The notes under the pieces were generated by a model that saw nothing but the letters and a program-made list of their open reading frames with translations, made no database searches and was not told the origin of the DNA. Both the position numbers and the translations under genes were made by a program. From Thermoprotei archaeon (GTDB lineage: Archaea; Thermoproteota; Thermoprotei_A; Marsarchaeales; UBA168), in NCBI GenBank assembly GCA_011055275.1, contig DSEZ01000108.1, positions 1-14,225 on the forward strand: 14,225 bases of DNA, read 5' to 3'. Of the stretch, positions 1-6,963 are shown in pieces (the stretch's first letter is position 1; every line of letters starts with the position of its first letter).

Positions 1-142
1 GAGGGCAGGAGCCCAACGGGACCTTCCAGTTAGATCTCCGTTGCGGTAAATCTAGCGCTTAAGAAGGACCCTAACGCATAGGGCACAAGATAAACCCGCA
101 TACAAAACACGAGAACTGAAACCTCCGAGAAAGCGCCCTTAC
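1..142. other. left-edge non-coding stretch, nothing recognised
   Basis: No open frame with a convincing product and no tRNA-like T arm was seen on either strand. It is the 3' flank of the minus-strand gene ending at 143. A short GC hairpin (GGGC 3-6 with GCCC 11-14, four-base loop) sits at the very edge. The stretch may belong to a feature lying outside the window. Confidence 0.4.
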
Positions 143-153
143 CTATCTCTCGG
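125..153 (-). terminator. possible 3'-end hairpin of the small zinc-ribbon-like gene
   Basis: CCGAGA (125-130) and TCTCGG (148-153) form a perfect six-base inverted repeat with a 17-base loop that includes the TAG stop codon at 143-145. On the minus strand it is followed by moderately T-rich sequence (about 120 down to 100). Archaeal terminators are mainly T-runs and need no hairpin, so this is a weak call. Confidence 0.2.
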
Positions 154-529
154 GTTGACTTATCGTGTATATTTTCTCAATTACCATTGGGGTGCCGTCC
201 TTTGGGCAGCTTTCTCCCGTCTTCCCGACGTAGTCGCCAACCATGAAGTCCTTAGTGAGCTGATATCCGCACGAGGGACACCTGTAAACCGTGAACGTCC
301 TCTCCGGTATCGCGGACGTGGCATACCCAACCCTGTAGTAATTCAGGATCGTGACGTATAGAAGCACTATGGCCGCAGCGTAGCTTATGAGGGCAAGGAG
401 CAACCCCATTATCCCATCGGCTAATGACTCGGAGCCAAATACTATGAGGAAGAGCGCCAGGACTATTCCTATGATGAGGTTCATGTACCTGATGGTGTTA
501 CCTGGCTTTTTCTGGGTTTGCGATGACAA
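143..529 (-). CDS. small two-TM membrane protein with zinc-ribbon-like C terminus
   Basis: I recognise no named family for this 128-residue protein. Two hydrophobic segments (about residues 16-33 and 39-62) should span the membrane. A soluble tail follows with CPSC (Cys84, Cys87) and, 20 residues later, Cys108-Pro-Lys-Asp111. That resembles a zinc ribbon with Asp in place of the fourth Cys, so metal binding is plausible but unproven. The proposed start is TTG at 529-527, directly after the TGA of the upstream DUF1512 gene and in the same frame; GGGGTG lies about 6 nt upstream as a possible Shine-Dalgarno. An internal ATG (Met16) is an alternative but would cut into the first membrane segment. 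The zero-distance position behind DUF1512 implies co-transcription and perhaps a joint role at the membrane (inference). Confidence 0.65.
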   Translation of the reverse strand: MSSQTQKKPGNTIRYMNLIIGIVLALFLIVFGSESLADGIMGLLLALISYAAAIVLLYVTILNYYRVGYATSAIPERTFTVYRCPSCGYQLTKDFMVGDYVGKTGESCPKDGTPMVIEKIYTISQPER

Positions 530-1639
530 TCAGGCCACCCCTATGCTGTTGCCTATGCCAGCGACTATTACCTCGTCGCCGGTCTTCGTCTGCTCCCTTA
601 TGACCTGCTTCACTTTCTCCACTGCCGCTGGCACGGCATCGGCTATTTCCTTCTTCATGCTGGTTATGGCCTCATCCATCGATTCTTTGAGGATTACCGC
701 TAACAGGGGAACATTGTGGGTCCTGGCGGCCTCCTCTATCTTGAACTTCTCAGGACCGGGATCTCCTATGGCCGCACCCACTCCCTCAACGATCTCTCCG
801 CTGTTGTCCCCTTCGAGCTTCAGCGCTGCATCCACCGTTATTATGAGCTTGACCTTATCTCCCTCGCTTTCTATCAGCCTCTGCACCCCCTCGCCCGGCT
901 TTCCAACCCTCCCACCAGGCCCCTTGGCCTTAAGTATGAACAGCGTCCTACCCTCGAACTCCTGCTTCGCGAAGACTGTCTTTGTCCCCTCTATTTCCTG
1001 CATCGGTGCGCCCGCGGCCAGCATGTGGGCCACCATAGGCCCAGCCCCATCGCCTATTGGCTTGCCATCTAAGAAGGCATTCATGGCTTTTTCGTAACTG
1101 CGCGCAATTTCCTTTATTTGACCAAGGCTCATGGCCACCTGCATCAATATCATCCAGTTGTTCTGTTTTGTCCCAAGGACAAGATAGTGTCTTATGTAGC
1201 GGTAGATGAAGTTGAGTGCCATGGCCGCCTCCATGGCTACAGCCAAGTTGGCCTGCTCCTCGCTTGAGGCATTGGGGGCGAGCTTTGCCATCTCTTGATC
1301 AAACCGGTTCTCCCTCACGTCAAGCAGGTACTCCAACCTCTTGAGGACTCCGCTGGGATCTCTGTCCACCGGCTCGATGGTGAAGAACTCTAGGAAATCC
1401 TTTATCCTCTGGCTTGGATCCATGTTTGGCTTTCCCCTTTGAACTACGGCGTTGATCAGCTTAGCCGTCGCTGCGTCGCTAACAGCTTTCATCTCTCTTA
1501 GAAAGCTCTCGATTTGGCTCTTCCAGATCATCGATTGAAGCTTTTGCCCGTAAAACATCAGGTATATCCATGCTACCGTCACCAACAAGTAGATGATCCA
1601 TCCTGTCGTGCTACTCGGCAATAGACCCGATGTGCTCAA
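530..1639 (-). CDS. DUF1512 family archaeal membrane-anchored protein
   Basis: The 369-residue protein has a single N-terminal membrane segment (about residues 13-30, rich in W, I, L, V and Y). A long soluble region follows, with a helical stretch around residues 40-200, a Gly/Pro-rich segment near residues 240-255, and a C terminus reading GDEVIVAGIGNSIGVA. This organisation fits the archaeal DUF1512 family, whose biochemical role is unknown to me. The start is TTG at 1639-1637, the only suitable start upstream of the membrane segment. A minus-strand TATA-like box (1674-1667) predicts a transcript start about 8-10 nt upstream. It shares an intergenic region with the divergent coaD gene and ends in TGA, immediately followed by the small zinc-ribbon-like gene. 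Family assignment is from sequence memory and should be checked by profile search. Confidence 0.72.
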   Translation of the reverse strand: MSTSGLLPSSTTGWIIYLLVTVAWIYLMFYGQKLQSMIWKSQIESFLREMKAVSDAATAKLINAVVQRGKPNMDPSQRIKDFLEFFTIEPVDRDPSGVLKRLEYLLDVRENRFDQEMAKLAPNASSEEQANLAVAMEAAMALNFIYRYIRHYLVLGTKQNNWMILMQVAMSLGQIKEIARSYEKAMNAFLDGKPIGDGAGPMVAHMLAAGAPMQEIEGTKTVFAKQEFEGRTLFILKAKGPGGRVGKPGEGVQRLIESEGDKVKLIITVDAALKLEGDNSGEIVEGVGAAIGDPGPEKFKIEEAARTHNVPLLAVILKESMDEAITSMKKEIADAVPAAVEKVKQVIREQTKTGDEVIVAGIGNSIGVA

Positions 1640-1666
1640 CTTTAATTCATATTCTTCTATGATAGG

Positions 1667-1674
1667 TATTTAAG
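1667..1674 (-). promoter_or_regulatory. TATA-like box for the DUF1512 gene
   Basis: The minus strand reads CTTAAATA, centred about 22 nt upstream of 1648 and about 31 nt upstream of the TTG start at 1639. It would give a very short leader. The plus strand of the same A/T block (TTTAAGTATA, 1669-1678) could also read as a box towards coaD, but that is farther from the preferred coaD start than the box at 1713. Confidence 0.45.
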
Positions 1675-1712
1675 TATAAGTATGAGACTTGCGTTTAACG
1701 ACAACACCGTCA

Positions 1713-1720
1713 TTTATAAG
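1713..1720 (+). promoter_or_regulatory. TATA-like box for coaD
   Basis: TTTATAAG lies with its centre about 22-23 nt before the ATG at 1739. It sits inside a longer in-frame extension that begins at ATG 1682, so it argues against the 1682 start and for a leaderless or near-leaderless mRNA beginning at or close to 1739. Confidence 0.5.
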
Positions 1721-1738
1721 CTGGGACCTGTAGCTTGC

Positions 1739-2239
1739 ATGCCCTGCTTCGATAAAGGGATCCTAGGAGGTACCTTCGATTTCATCCATAGAGGTCACAA
1801 GGATCTTCTTGAAACGGCGTTCAAACTAGCGGCAACGGTAACAATAGGACTTACTACGGATGAATTCGCGACGAAAAGGAGAAAAATAGCTCATCATTAC
1901 GAGGAAAGGAAGGCCTCCCTTATTGCGTTTCTCGACTCGCGGGGATTTGCGGGGCGTTACCATTTGGTACCGATATCCGATCCCGTGGGGCCCGCCTTAG
2001 GGGACTACGACGTGCTTATAGCAAGCGAAGGGACTCTCCCGGGGGCTAAGCTAGTCAACGAGGCAAGGGTCAACGCGGGAGTTAAAAAGCTCATCTTAGT
2101 TGTGGTACCTATGGCCTTGGCTTATGACAAAAAACCTATTTCCAGCACAAGAATTAGAGATGGAGAAATAGATGAAGAGGGAAACAGAATTGAGCTCCGA
2201 CAGGGTCCAAGTCGTGCTTGGCTTCATAAAGGACCTTAA
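1739..2239 (+). CDS. coaD: phosphopantetheine adenylyltransferase, archaeal type
   Basis: This enzyme transfers AMP from ATP to 4'-phosphopantetheine to make dephospho-CoA, the penultimate step of CoA synthesis, in the cytoplasm. With the start at 1739 the protein has 166 residues. It shows the nucleotidyltransferase signature GGTFDFIHRGH (residues 10-20; the HxGH motif is HRGH) and the C-terminal ISSTRIRDGEI (134-144), which binds the ATP phosphates in this superfamily. An in-frame ATG at 1682 would add 19 residues, but a TATA-like box lies inside that extension, and archaeal homologues usually begin about ten residues before GGTFD. The last 22 codons overlap pheS; the tail beyond GEIDEEG looks unconserved. 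It is the first gene of a coaD-pheS-pheT cluster. Confidence 0.88.
   Translation: MPCFDKGILGGTFDFIHRGHKDLLETAFKLAATVTIGLTTDEFATKRRKIAHHYEERKASLIAFLDSRGFAGRYHLVPISDPVGPALGDYDVLIASEGTLPGAKLVNEARVNAGVKKLILVVVPMALAYDKKPISSTRIRDGEIDEEGNRIELRQGPSRAWLHKGP
2162..2166 (+). promoter_or_regulatory. Shine-Dalgarno supporting the pheS start inside coaD
   Basis: GGAGA stands five bases before ATG 2172, within the coaD reading frame. It supports the long overlap as genuine. A TTG at 2190 in the pheS frame, preceded by GAGGG, is a weaker alternative start. Confidence 0.5.
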
Positions 2240-3569
2240 GGAGTTTAAGCTTGATTCCCTGTCCCAGGCTCTAGGCATACCCGAAGCCACCTTGGCCTCC
2301 ACGCTTGAGGATATGAGGCAGAATGGCATCATCGACTTTACCGTGAAAGAAGAAGAGGGCTACGAGCTCACCGAGCGGGGAGCGAGGTATAAGGCCGAGG
2401 GTTTACCCGAGACAAAGCTGACCTCACTTCTAAAGGAAAAAGGGGCGCTGAGCATCGATGAGGTGAAGGATGAACTAGGGGATGAAGCAAACGCCGCGAT
2501 ATCTTGGGCGATCAAAAAAGGATATGTCTCCTTAAAAAAAGAGGACGGAAAAACAACCATTTACTTCAGAAAGGCCTCAGCCGAAACCCTTGACGATTTG
2601 ATATCCGCAAAGCGCGCTGAGGCTCTTCAAAGGGGTATAGTAAGGAAAAAGACCATCAAAACCTATCATTTGGTGAGCGCTAAGGCCGTCGAGCAACCGC
2701 GCCTTCCCCCTCTGACAAAGTTAACTCACGATGATATAGTAAGCGGACGGTGGAAACAAGGCCTTAAACCGTATGACCTTTCGGCGTTGCCGCAGCCTTC
2801 AAGGGGAGGAAAGAAGAACTTCTTCCAGGAGTTCCTAAGTTGGGTGAGGGAGATCCTCGAGGACATGGGATTCCAGGAATCCTTGGGGCCATACGTTGAA
2901 ACCGAATTCTGGAACTTTGATGCGCTCTTCCAGGCCCAGGACCACCCGGCGAGGGAGATGCACGACGTGCTTTACATCGAAGGAAAGGGGAAAATCAATG
3001 ATGAAGATTTGATAAGGAGGGTAGCCAGAGAGCACGAGCTGGGATGGGGGTACTCATGGAGTCTGGATAAGGCCTCATCCTTGGTTTTAAGGTCTCAAAA
3101 CACGGCGGTCTCCGCGAGGTTCCTAGCGGAGCACAAGGAAAGGCCGATCAAGATGTACTCGGTCGACAGGGTTTTCAGGAAGGACGAGATCGACCAAAAG
3201 CATCACATCGAGTTTTATCAGAGCGAGGGCATAGTGGTTGACAAGAGTCTGTCGTTAGCAGACCTCATAGGCTTCCTAACGCAGTTCGCGAGACAACTGG
3301 GGTTTGATGAAGTTAGGTTCTATCCAAGCTACTTCCCATTCACCGAGCCCAGCATTGAGGGATACGTCAAACACCCGGTTTTGGGATGGATGGAAGCGCT
3401 TCCGGGTGGCGTTTTCAGGCCCGAGGTAACCAGGACCTTGGGCACCGACGAGCCGGTACTCGCATGGGGAATAGGCATTAGCAGATTGGCCATGGCCAAG
3501 TTCGGATTGAACGACATAAGGTTTCTGTACAGCCCCGACGTCGACTTTCTTATAGAGGAGGAGCTTTGA
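2172..3569 (+). CDS. pheS: phenylalanyl-tRNA synthetase alpha subunit
   Basis: This is the catalytic subunit of the (alpha-beta)2 PheRS, which charges tRNA-Phe. The 465-residue protein has the archaeal/eukaryal layout: N-terminal winged-helix DNA/RNA-binding-like domains (about 10-165) followed by a class II catalytic core. Motif 1 lies around residues 225-250, followed by FWNFDALFQAQDHPAREMHD (246-265). Motif 2 gives FRKDEIDQKHHIEFYQSEG (about 335-353), and motif 3 gives GIGISRLAM (433-441). The reading frame is intact and of normal length. The start codon ATG lies 68 bases inside coaD; the winged-helix fold needs residues from about 11 on, so at least a 50-base overlap is unavoidable. The TGA stop is one base before the pheT start, so translational coupling is likely. 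Confidence 0.95.
   Translation: MKRETELSSDRVQVVLGFIKDLKEFKLDSLSQALGIPEATLASTLEDMRQNGIIDFTVKEEEGYELTERGARYKAEGLPETKLTSLLKEKGALSIDEVKDELGDEANAAISWAIKKGYVSLKKEDGKTTIYFRKASAETLDDLISAKRAEALQRGIVRKKTIKTYHLVSAKAVEQPRLPPLTKLTHDDIVSGRWKQGLKPYDLSALPQPSRGGKKNFFQEFLSWVREILEDMGFQESLGPYVETEFWNFDALFQAQDHPAREMHDVLYIEGKGKINDEDLIRRVAREHELGWGYSWSLDKASSLVLRSQNTAVSARFLAEHKERPIKMYSVDRVFRKDEIDQKHHIEFYQSEGIVVDKSLSLADLIGFLTQFARQLGFDEVRFYPSYFPFTEPSIEGYVKHPVLGWMEALPGGVFRPEVTRTLGTDEPVLAWGIGISRLAMAKFGLNDIRFLYSPDVDFLIEEEL
3555..3563 (+). promoter_or_regulatory. strong Shine-Dalgarno for pheT
   Basis: GAGGAGGAG at the end of pheS lies seven bases before ATG 3571. It encodes the C-terminal Glu residues of PheS at the same time. 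Confidence 0.6.
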
Positions 3570-3570
3570 C

Positions 3571-5178
3571 ATGCCAACCAACAAGCTCAACCTTAGAAAA
3601 CTGCTGTCCGATTCTGGCCTTAGCGAAAGAGAACTCTTGGAAGCCTTACCCCTGTTGAAGGTGTCAGGCGAGGTCGCTGGAAACGACCTAGAAGTAGAAG
3701 TTACCCCAGATAGACCTGACCTACTTGGGCAGAAAGGACTAGCGAAGGCTTTGAGGACGTACTTTGCAGGCGAAGATGAGGAACTCAGGGCCATTATCGA
3801 TGCCGTGCCCGTCTTCCAAGATGAGGGGACCCTTAGGCAAAGGGGTTATTTCCAAGGCTTCTTCGTGAACGGCGTCACACTAGATGAGGATGACGTAAGG
3901 GGATTAATGGCGCTCCAGGAGCTTCTGCACAAGAGCTTCTGCAGGAATAGGACAAAGGCATCCATAGGTATTCACGATGCAACTGGAATCAGCGAGATCA
4001 GATACACGACCACAAGAGGAAGTTCGATGCGGTTCATTCCATTGGGAGAATCCCGCCAGATGACCCCAAGAGAGGTTTTGAACTCCACGGAAAAGGGAAG
4101 AACGTATGGCTCACTGGTTAAAGGTGATGAGTTCCTGCTCCTGATTTCAAACAGGGGAGTGATGTCAATGCCGCCCGTGATCAACTCCGTCGAAACGCAG
4201 GTATCACCAGCAACGAAAAGGCTGTTCGTGGACATCGAGGGAACTGACCCCAGAACCGTTGATCTAATTACTGGCGTTTTGGTGAGGGAGCTCTCAGGAT
4301 ACGGATCCATATCGAGGGTTATTATTCACAGCCCAGGAGGACAGGCAGTTGTGCCCTCGCTTTCCGAGAAAAAGCGTGAGCTTAGCGTTTCGAGCGCCTC
4401 TAAGAGACTGGGCATAAACCTAACGCCAGAAAGGGCAGCCGAGGCGCTGCACAAGATGGGACACCGGACGCAGTTAATCGGTGAAACGCTGGAGGTCTTT
4501 TCCCCGTACTATAGATTTGACGTGATAAGCGAGGTTGACCTCATAGAGGACGTGATGATGGGGCTGGGACTGAAGGAGCTCACCCCGTCTATCCCCAACA
4601 CATACACCATCGGAAAGAGGACAGCTACGACATCACTTGAGGATAAGATAAGGGAGGTTTTAGCCAATTTGGGTTACGTCGAGATCTCAATGACCCTGCT
4701 AAGCGATGGAAAGAACCAGTCGCTTGTCTATGCAACGGACCCCATAAAGGTCAAAAATCCGGTTAGCTCTTCTTATGATTCGCTCAGAGAAGGGCTTCTT
4801 CCGGACCTGCTTCAAGCCCTTTTCGTGAACAAGAAGAAACGCATGCCACTGAAGCTCTTTGAAGTAGGCCCAATTGTAATCAAAGAGGGAAGTTTCGTGA
4901 TCCAGAAAGTCAACGCGGCGGCCGTGACAAGCGACTACTCGGTCAGCGTGGAAGATATACAGGGAGACCTCCTAAGGGTTGCCAAGCGCCTGCGCTTATC
5001 TCTTGACGTAAAACCTATGGACTTTCCTTTTGCTGTCGCTGGCAGGTCAGCGGTTTTTGGCTCTGGCTGGATCGCCGAGATCTCACCTGAGGTTTTACTG
5101 AAGTTCGACTACGACTTTCCCGTTGTGGCGTTCGAGCTCACCGCTGCAGTGCAGTTCCGTACAGAGATCGCACAGTAA
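3571..5178 (+). CDS. pheT: phenylalanyl-tRNA synthetase beta subunit
   Basis: This is the partner of PheS; it carries the editing site that hydrolyses Tyr-tRNA-Phe and helps bind tRNA. At 535 residues it matches archaeal PheT, which lacks the bacterial N-terminal OB and C-terminal anticodon extensions. Seen in order: an N-terminal region with EVEVTPDRPDLLGQKGLAKA (41-60); a B3/B4 editing domain (about 80-260, including MTPREVL and PPVINSVETQV); a B5 DNA-binding-like domain (about 265-345); and the class II-like non-catalytic core ending AEISPEVLLKFDYDFPVVAFE. No frameshift is seen. It begins one base after the pheS stop with a strong Shine-Dalgarno. The downstream 469 bases contain no clear gene, so this is probably the end of the transcription unit. 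Confidence 0.95.
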   Translation: MPTNKLNLRKLLSDSGLSERELLEALPLLKVSGEVAGNDLEVEVTPDRPDLLGQKGLAKALRTYFAGEDEELRAIIDAVPVFQDEGTLRQRGYFQGFFVNGVTLDEDDVRGLMALQELLHKSFCRNRTKASIGIHDATGISEIRYTTTRGSSMRFIPLGESRQMTPREVLNSTEKGRTYGSLVKGDEFLLLISNRGVMSMPPVINSVETQVSPATKRLFVDIEGTDPRTVDLITGVLVRELSGYGSISRVIIHSPGGQAVVPSLSEKKRELSVSSASKRLGINLTPERAAEALHKMGHRTQLIGETLEVFSPYYRFDVISEVDLIEDVMMGLGLKELTPSIPNTYTIGKRTATTSLEDKIREVLANLGYVEISMTLLSDGKNQSLVYATDPIKVKNPVSSSYDSLREGLLPDLLQALFVNKKKRMPLKLFEVGPIVIKEGSFVIQKVNAAAVTSDYSVSVEDIQGDLLRVAKRLRLSLDVKPMDFPFAVAGRSAVFGSGWIAEISPEVLLKFDYDFPVVAFELTAAVQFRTEIAQ

Positions 5179-5647
5179 ACTCATATCTCCGTCAACGCGT
5201 CTAGCAGCTCAAAGCTAGCAACAGATGTCTCCAGTGAATTGCATGAGTTAATTGTGGAGAACAATCGAACCGTCACGCTTAAAATCGAAATACTTAATCT
5301 TGCCCCCGGACCTTTCTAGGAGCCGCCGAGATAGCGCTACGCTCACGATGAAAGCGGTTGCAAAAAGGGCCCAGGGGCCTTTTAACCACCGGCGAACTCG
5401 TAGGTGAGAATATGGTTACGGCTCAGGCAGGGCGTGATCAGCAGCCGCATAGGAAGCCAACAAAAAGCTCTTATTCATAAAGAGGGCGATAGCAGTATGC
5501 TCGCATGGCTTGAAGAGGGATCGCTAACAGGCGCTTTATCCACTAGGAGACCAAACCCGGTAGGCACCAGGTCGCGCTTAAGTTCCTCGGTCGATATGGC
5601 AGCTCCTTCTCTGGGCACCGGTTGGCTAAAACAAGAGGTAATGGCAC
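5179..5647. other. 469-nt gap: candidate non-coding RNA and/or tyrS leader
   Basis: No convincing gene was found. Frames that stay open (for example GTG 5404 to 5661, 85 codons) encode low-complexity basic sequence and overlap tyrS. I looked for tRNA T arms, the SRP RNA GGAA tip motif and the RNase P core motif and found none. Structure is plentiful: CTAGC/GCTAG (5201-5218), CTCTT/AAGAG (5468-5484), GCG-AGCA/TGCT-CGC (5486-5504), CCAA-CCGGT/ACCGG-TTGG (5551-5625), and a long-range GGAGCCGCC (5319-5327)/GGCAGCTCC (5598-5606) with one mismatch. TATA-like boxes occur at about 5278-5285 and 5379-5386. The first 120 bases are A/T-rich, while the rest is richer in G+C. Confidence 0.35.
5635..5639 (+). 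promoter_or_regulatory. Shine-Dalgarno deciding the tyrS GTG start
   Basis: GAGGT lies eight bases before GTG 5648. The nearer ATG at 5641 is out of frame, and no other in-frame start lies closer to the conserved N terminus. Confidence 0.55.
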
Positions 5648-6766
5648 GTGGAGCTTTCTGAAAGGATCAAGGCCTTTGAAGAAGTAAGCGAGGAGATCAT
5701 AACTAGGGAAGACCTTGTGGAGCTGCTGAAGGAGAAAGAGCACCCGCTTGCCTATGATGGTTTTGAACCATCGGGCATAGCCCATCTGCCCTTGCTTTAC
5801 CGCGCAATAACGATAAAAAAGCTCTTGGCGGTCGGAGTGAGGTTCAAGCTGTTTTTGGCGGATTGGCACGCGTGGCTAAACGGGAAGCTTGGCGGCAACA
5901 TGGAGGCTATAAGGGCAGCAGGGCAGTACTTCGTTGAGGCCTGGAGGGCAGCGGGCGTGCCCGTCGAAACCGACGACGTTCAAATCGTGTGGAGCACCGA
6001 CATATTGGACAGTGACTACTTGACGACCATGCTTAGGATAGCGAACTACGTCACCGTGAGCCGCGTCACCCGCGCGCTCCCAATAATGGGCAGGACAGCC
6101 GTTGAAAGCGACAAAATAGCTTGGCTCTTCTACCCGATAATGCAGGTAACAGACATCTTCAAGCTGGGGGTTGACATTTGCCAGCTTGGCCTTGATCAGA
6201 GAAAGGCAAACATGCTGGCCAGGGAGGTTGCGGAAAAGCTGGGCCGTAAGAAACCGGTGGGCGTTCACCATCACATACTTGTTGGCCTCGAGGGCCTAAA
6301 AGCCGGAAGAGGAATGGATGAAAACGCCAAAAGGGACTCCATAATAACAAGCAAGATGTCGAAGTCTTCTCCAAAGAGCACCATATACCTGACCGATGAT
6401 GAAGAGACCATAAGAAAGAAGATTTTGGCCGCCGCATGCCCTCCAGCGGTACTCGAGGGCAACCCGATAGTGGAGTACGCTAGGTACATAGTGTTTCCCC
6501 TGTTCGGTGAGCTGAAGGTAGAAAGGGAGCTAGCACATGGAGGTGATATCATATATAAGGAGTTTGATGAACTAGCAACGGACTACGCGGGCCAAAAACT
6601 TCATCCTCTTGACCTCAAGCTTTCCTTAGCCTCAACGCTGAACAGGGCAATAGAGCCTATAAGAAGACACCTGACCACCGACAACAAGGCCAAGGAGCTC
6701 TGGGAGACGTTTTCTCCATACCTGCCCAAGCGAAAAACCGTTATGCGTTTAAGCCAAAATCCGTAA
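5648..6766 (+). CDS. tyrS: tyrosyl-tRNA synthetase, archaeal/eukaryal type
   Basis: This class I synthetase charges tRNA-Tyr in the cytoplasm. In the 372 residues I see the Tyr-binding entry YDGFEPSG (36-43) with the HIGH-equivalent region (HLPLL, 46-50). The family core FYPIMQVTDIFKLGVDICQLGLDQRK lies around 161-186, a HHH segment at 207-209, and the KMSKS loop intact at 236-240. The combination PxMQVxDI plus GLDQRK separates it from TrpRS. The length is normal for the archaeal enzyme, which lacks the bacterial S4-like tail. The start is GTG 5648, chosen from the Shine-Dalgarno GAGGT at 5635. It lies seven bases upstream of sec61 beta. The 9-bp stem at 5551-5625 ends nine bases before the Shine-Dalgarno, so a leader element is possible but unproven. 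Confidence 0.94.
   Translation: MELSERIKAFEEVSEEIITREDLVELLKEKEHPLAYDGFEPSGIAHLPLLYRAITIKKLLAVGVRFKLFLADWHAWLNGKLGGNMEAIRAAGQYFVEAWRAAGVPVETDDVQIVWSTDILDSDYLTTMLRIANYVTVSRVTRALPIMGRTAVESDKIAWLFYPIMQVTDIFKLGVDICQLGLDQRKANMLAREVAEKLGRKKPVGVHHHILVGLEGLKAGRGMDENAKRDSIITSKMSKSSPKSTIYLTDDEETIRKKILAAACPPAVLEGNPIVEYARYIVFPLFGELKVERELAHGGDIIYKEFDELATDYAGQKLHPLDLKLSLASTLNRAIEPIRRHLTTDNKAKELWETFSPYLPKRKTVMRLSQNP
6748..6753 (+). promoter_or_regulatory. TATA-like box for sec61 beta inside the tyrS 3' end
   Basis: TTTAAG lies with its first T 26 bases before ATG 6774. This is the spacing expected if the sec61 beta mRNA is leaderless, and no Shine-Dalgarno precedes that ATG. It may supplement readthrough from tyrS. 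Confidence 0.4.
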
Positions 6767-6773
6767 GCGTATT

Positions 6774-6938
6774 ATGAGCAAGAGAAGAAAGAAGGAGGGA
6801 CCAGCCCCCATGACAGGCGCGGGCCTAGTTAGGTACTACGAAGAGGATAAGGGCATAAACTTCAAGCCTAGCGTTGTGATAGGGATTGCCGTTGCGTTTT
6901 CTGTGGTGATTGCGCTGGCCGACGCGGGGGCTCTTTAA
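6774..6938 (+). CDS. Sec61-beta subunit of the preprotein translocase
   Basis: The 54-codon gene encodes MSKRRKKEGPAP followed by the family signature TGAGLVRYYEEDKGINF (14-30). It ends with one membrane helix (about 33-49) that starts KPSVVIGIAVA. This is the classic archaeal Sec61-beta layout: a short basic cytoplasmic tail, the AGLxRYxEEE-like motif and a single C-terminal TM anchor. It binds SecY/SecE in the plasma membrane and assists co-translational export; it is dispensable or accessory in many systems. It begins seven bases after tyrS with no clear Shine-Dalgarno and has its own TATA-like box, so a leaderless mRNA is probable. It ends 25 bases before the DUF2070 start. Confidence 0.9.
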   Translation: MSKRRKKEGPAPMTGAGLVRYYEEDKGINFKPSVVIGIAVAFSVVIALADAGAL

Positions 6939-6940
6939 CT
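6933..6940 (+). promoter_or_regulatory. TATA-like box for the DUF2070 gene
   Basis: CTTTAACT overlaps the stop of sec61 beta. Its centre is about 27 bases before TTG 6964, again fitting a leaderless start, though AGGGGT about seven bases upstream could also act as a Shine-Dalgarno. Confidence 0.35.
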
Positions 6941-6963
6941 TCATAAAGCCTTAAGGGGTAAAA

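Noticed and set aside
1..60. Possible truncated tRNA on the minus strand
   Set aside because: A D-arm-like GATC/GGTC pairing exists, but position 8 is not T and no proper seven-base anticodon loop follows.
387..1097. Long plus-strand frame opposite DUF1512
   Set aside because: It is antisense to a well-supported gene with a composition typical of a shadow frame.
1648..1656. Two-codon ORF (ATG AAT TAA) at the predicted DUF1512 transcript start
   Set aside because: It is too short to judge, and its position depends on an uncertain box.
5428..5457. SRP RNA helix 8-like stretch (CAGG...CAGCAG)
   Set aside because: The required GGAA-type tetraloop between the conserved strands is missing, and no long helix 5 can be built around it.
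5404..5661. An 85-codon plus-strand frame before tyrS
   Set aside because: It is low-complexity, begins at GTG without a Shine-Dalgarno, overlaps the tyrS start and resembles no family; the region looks like RNA or leader sequence.
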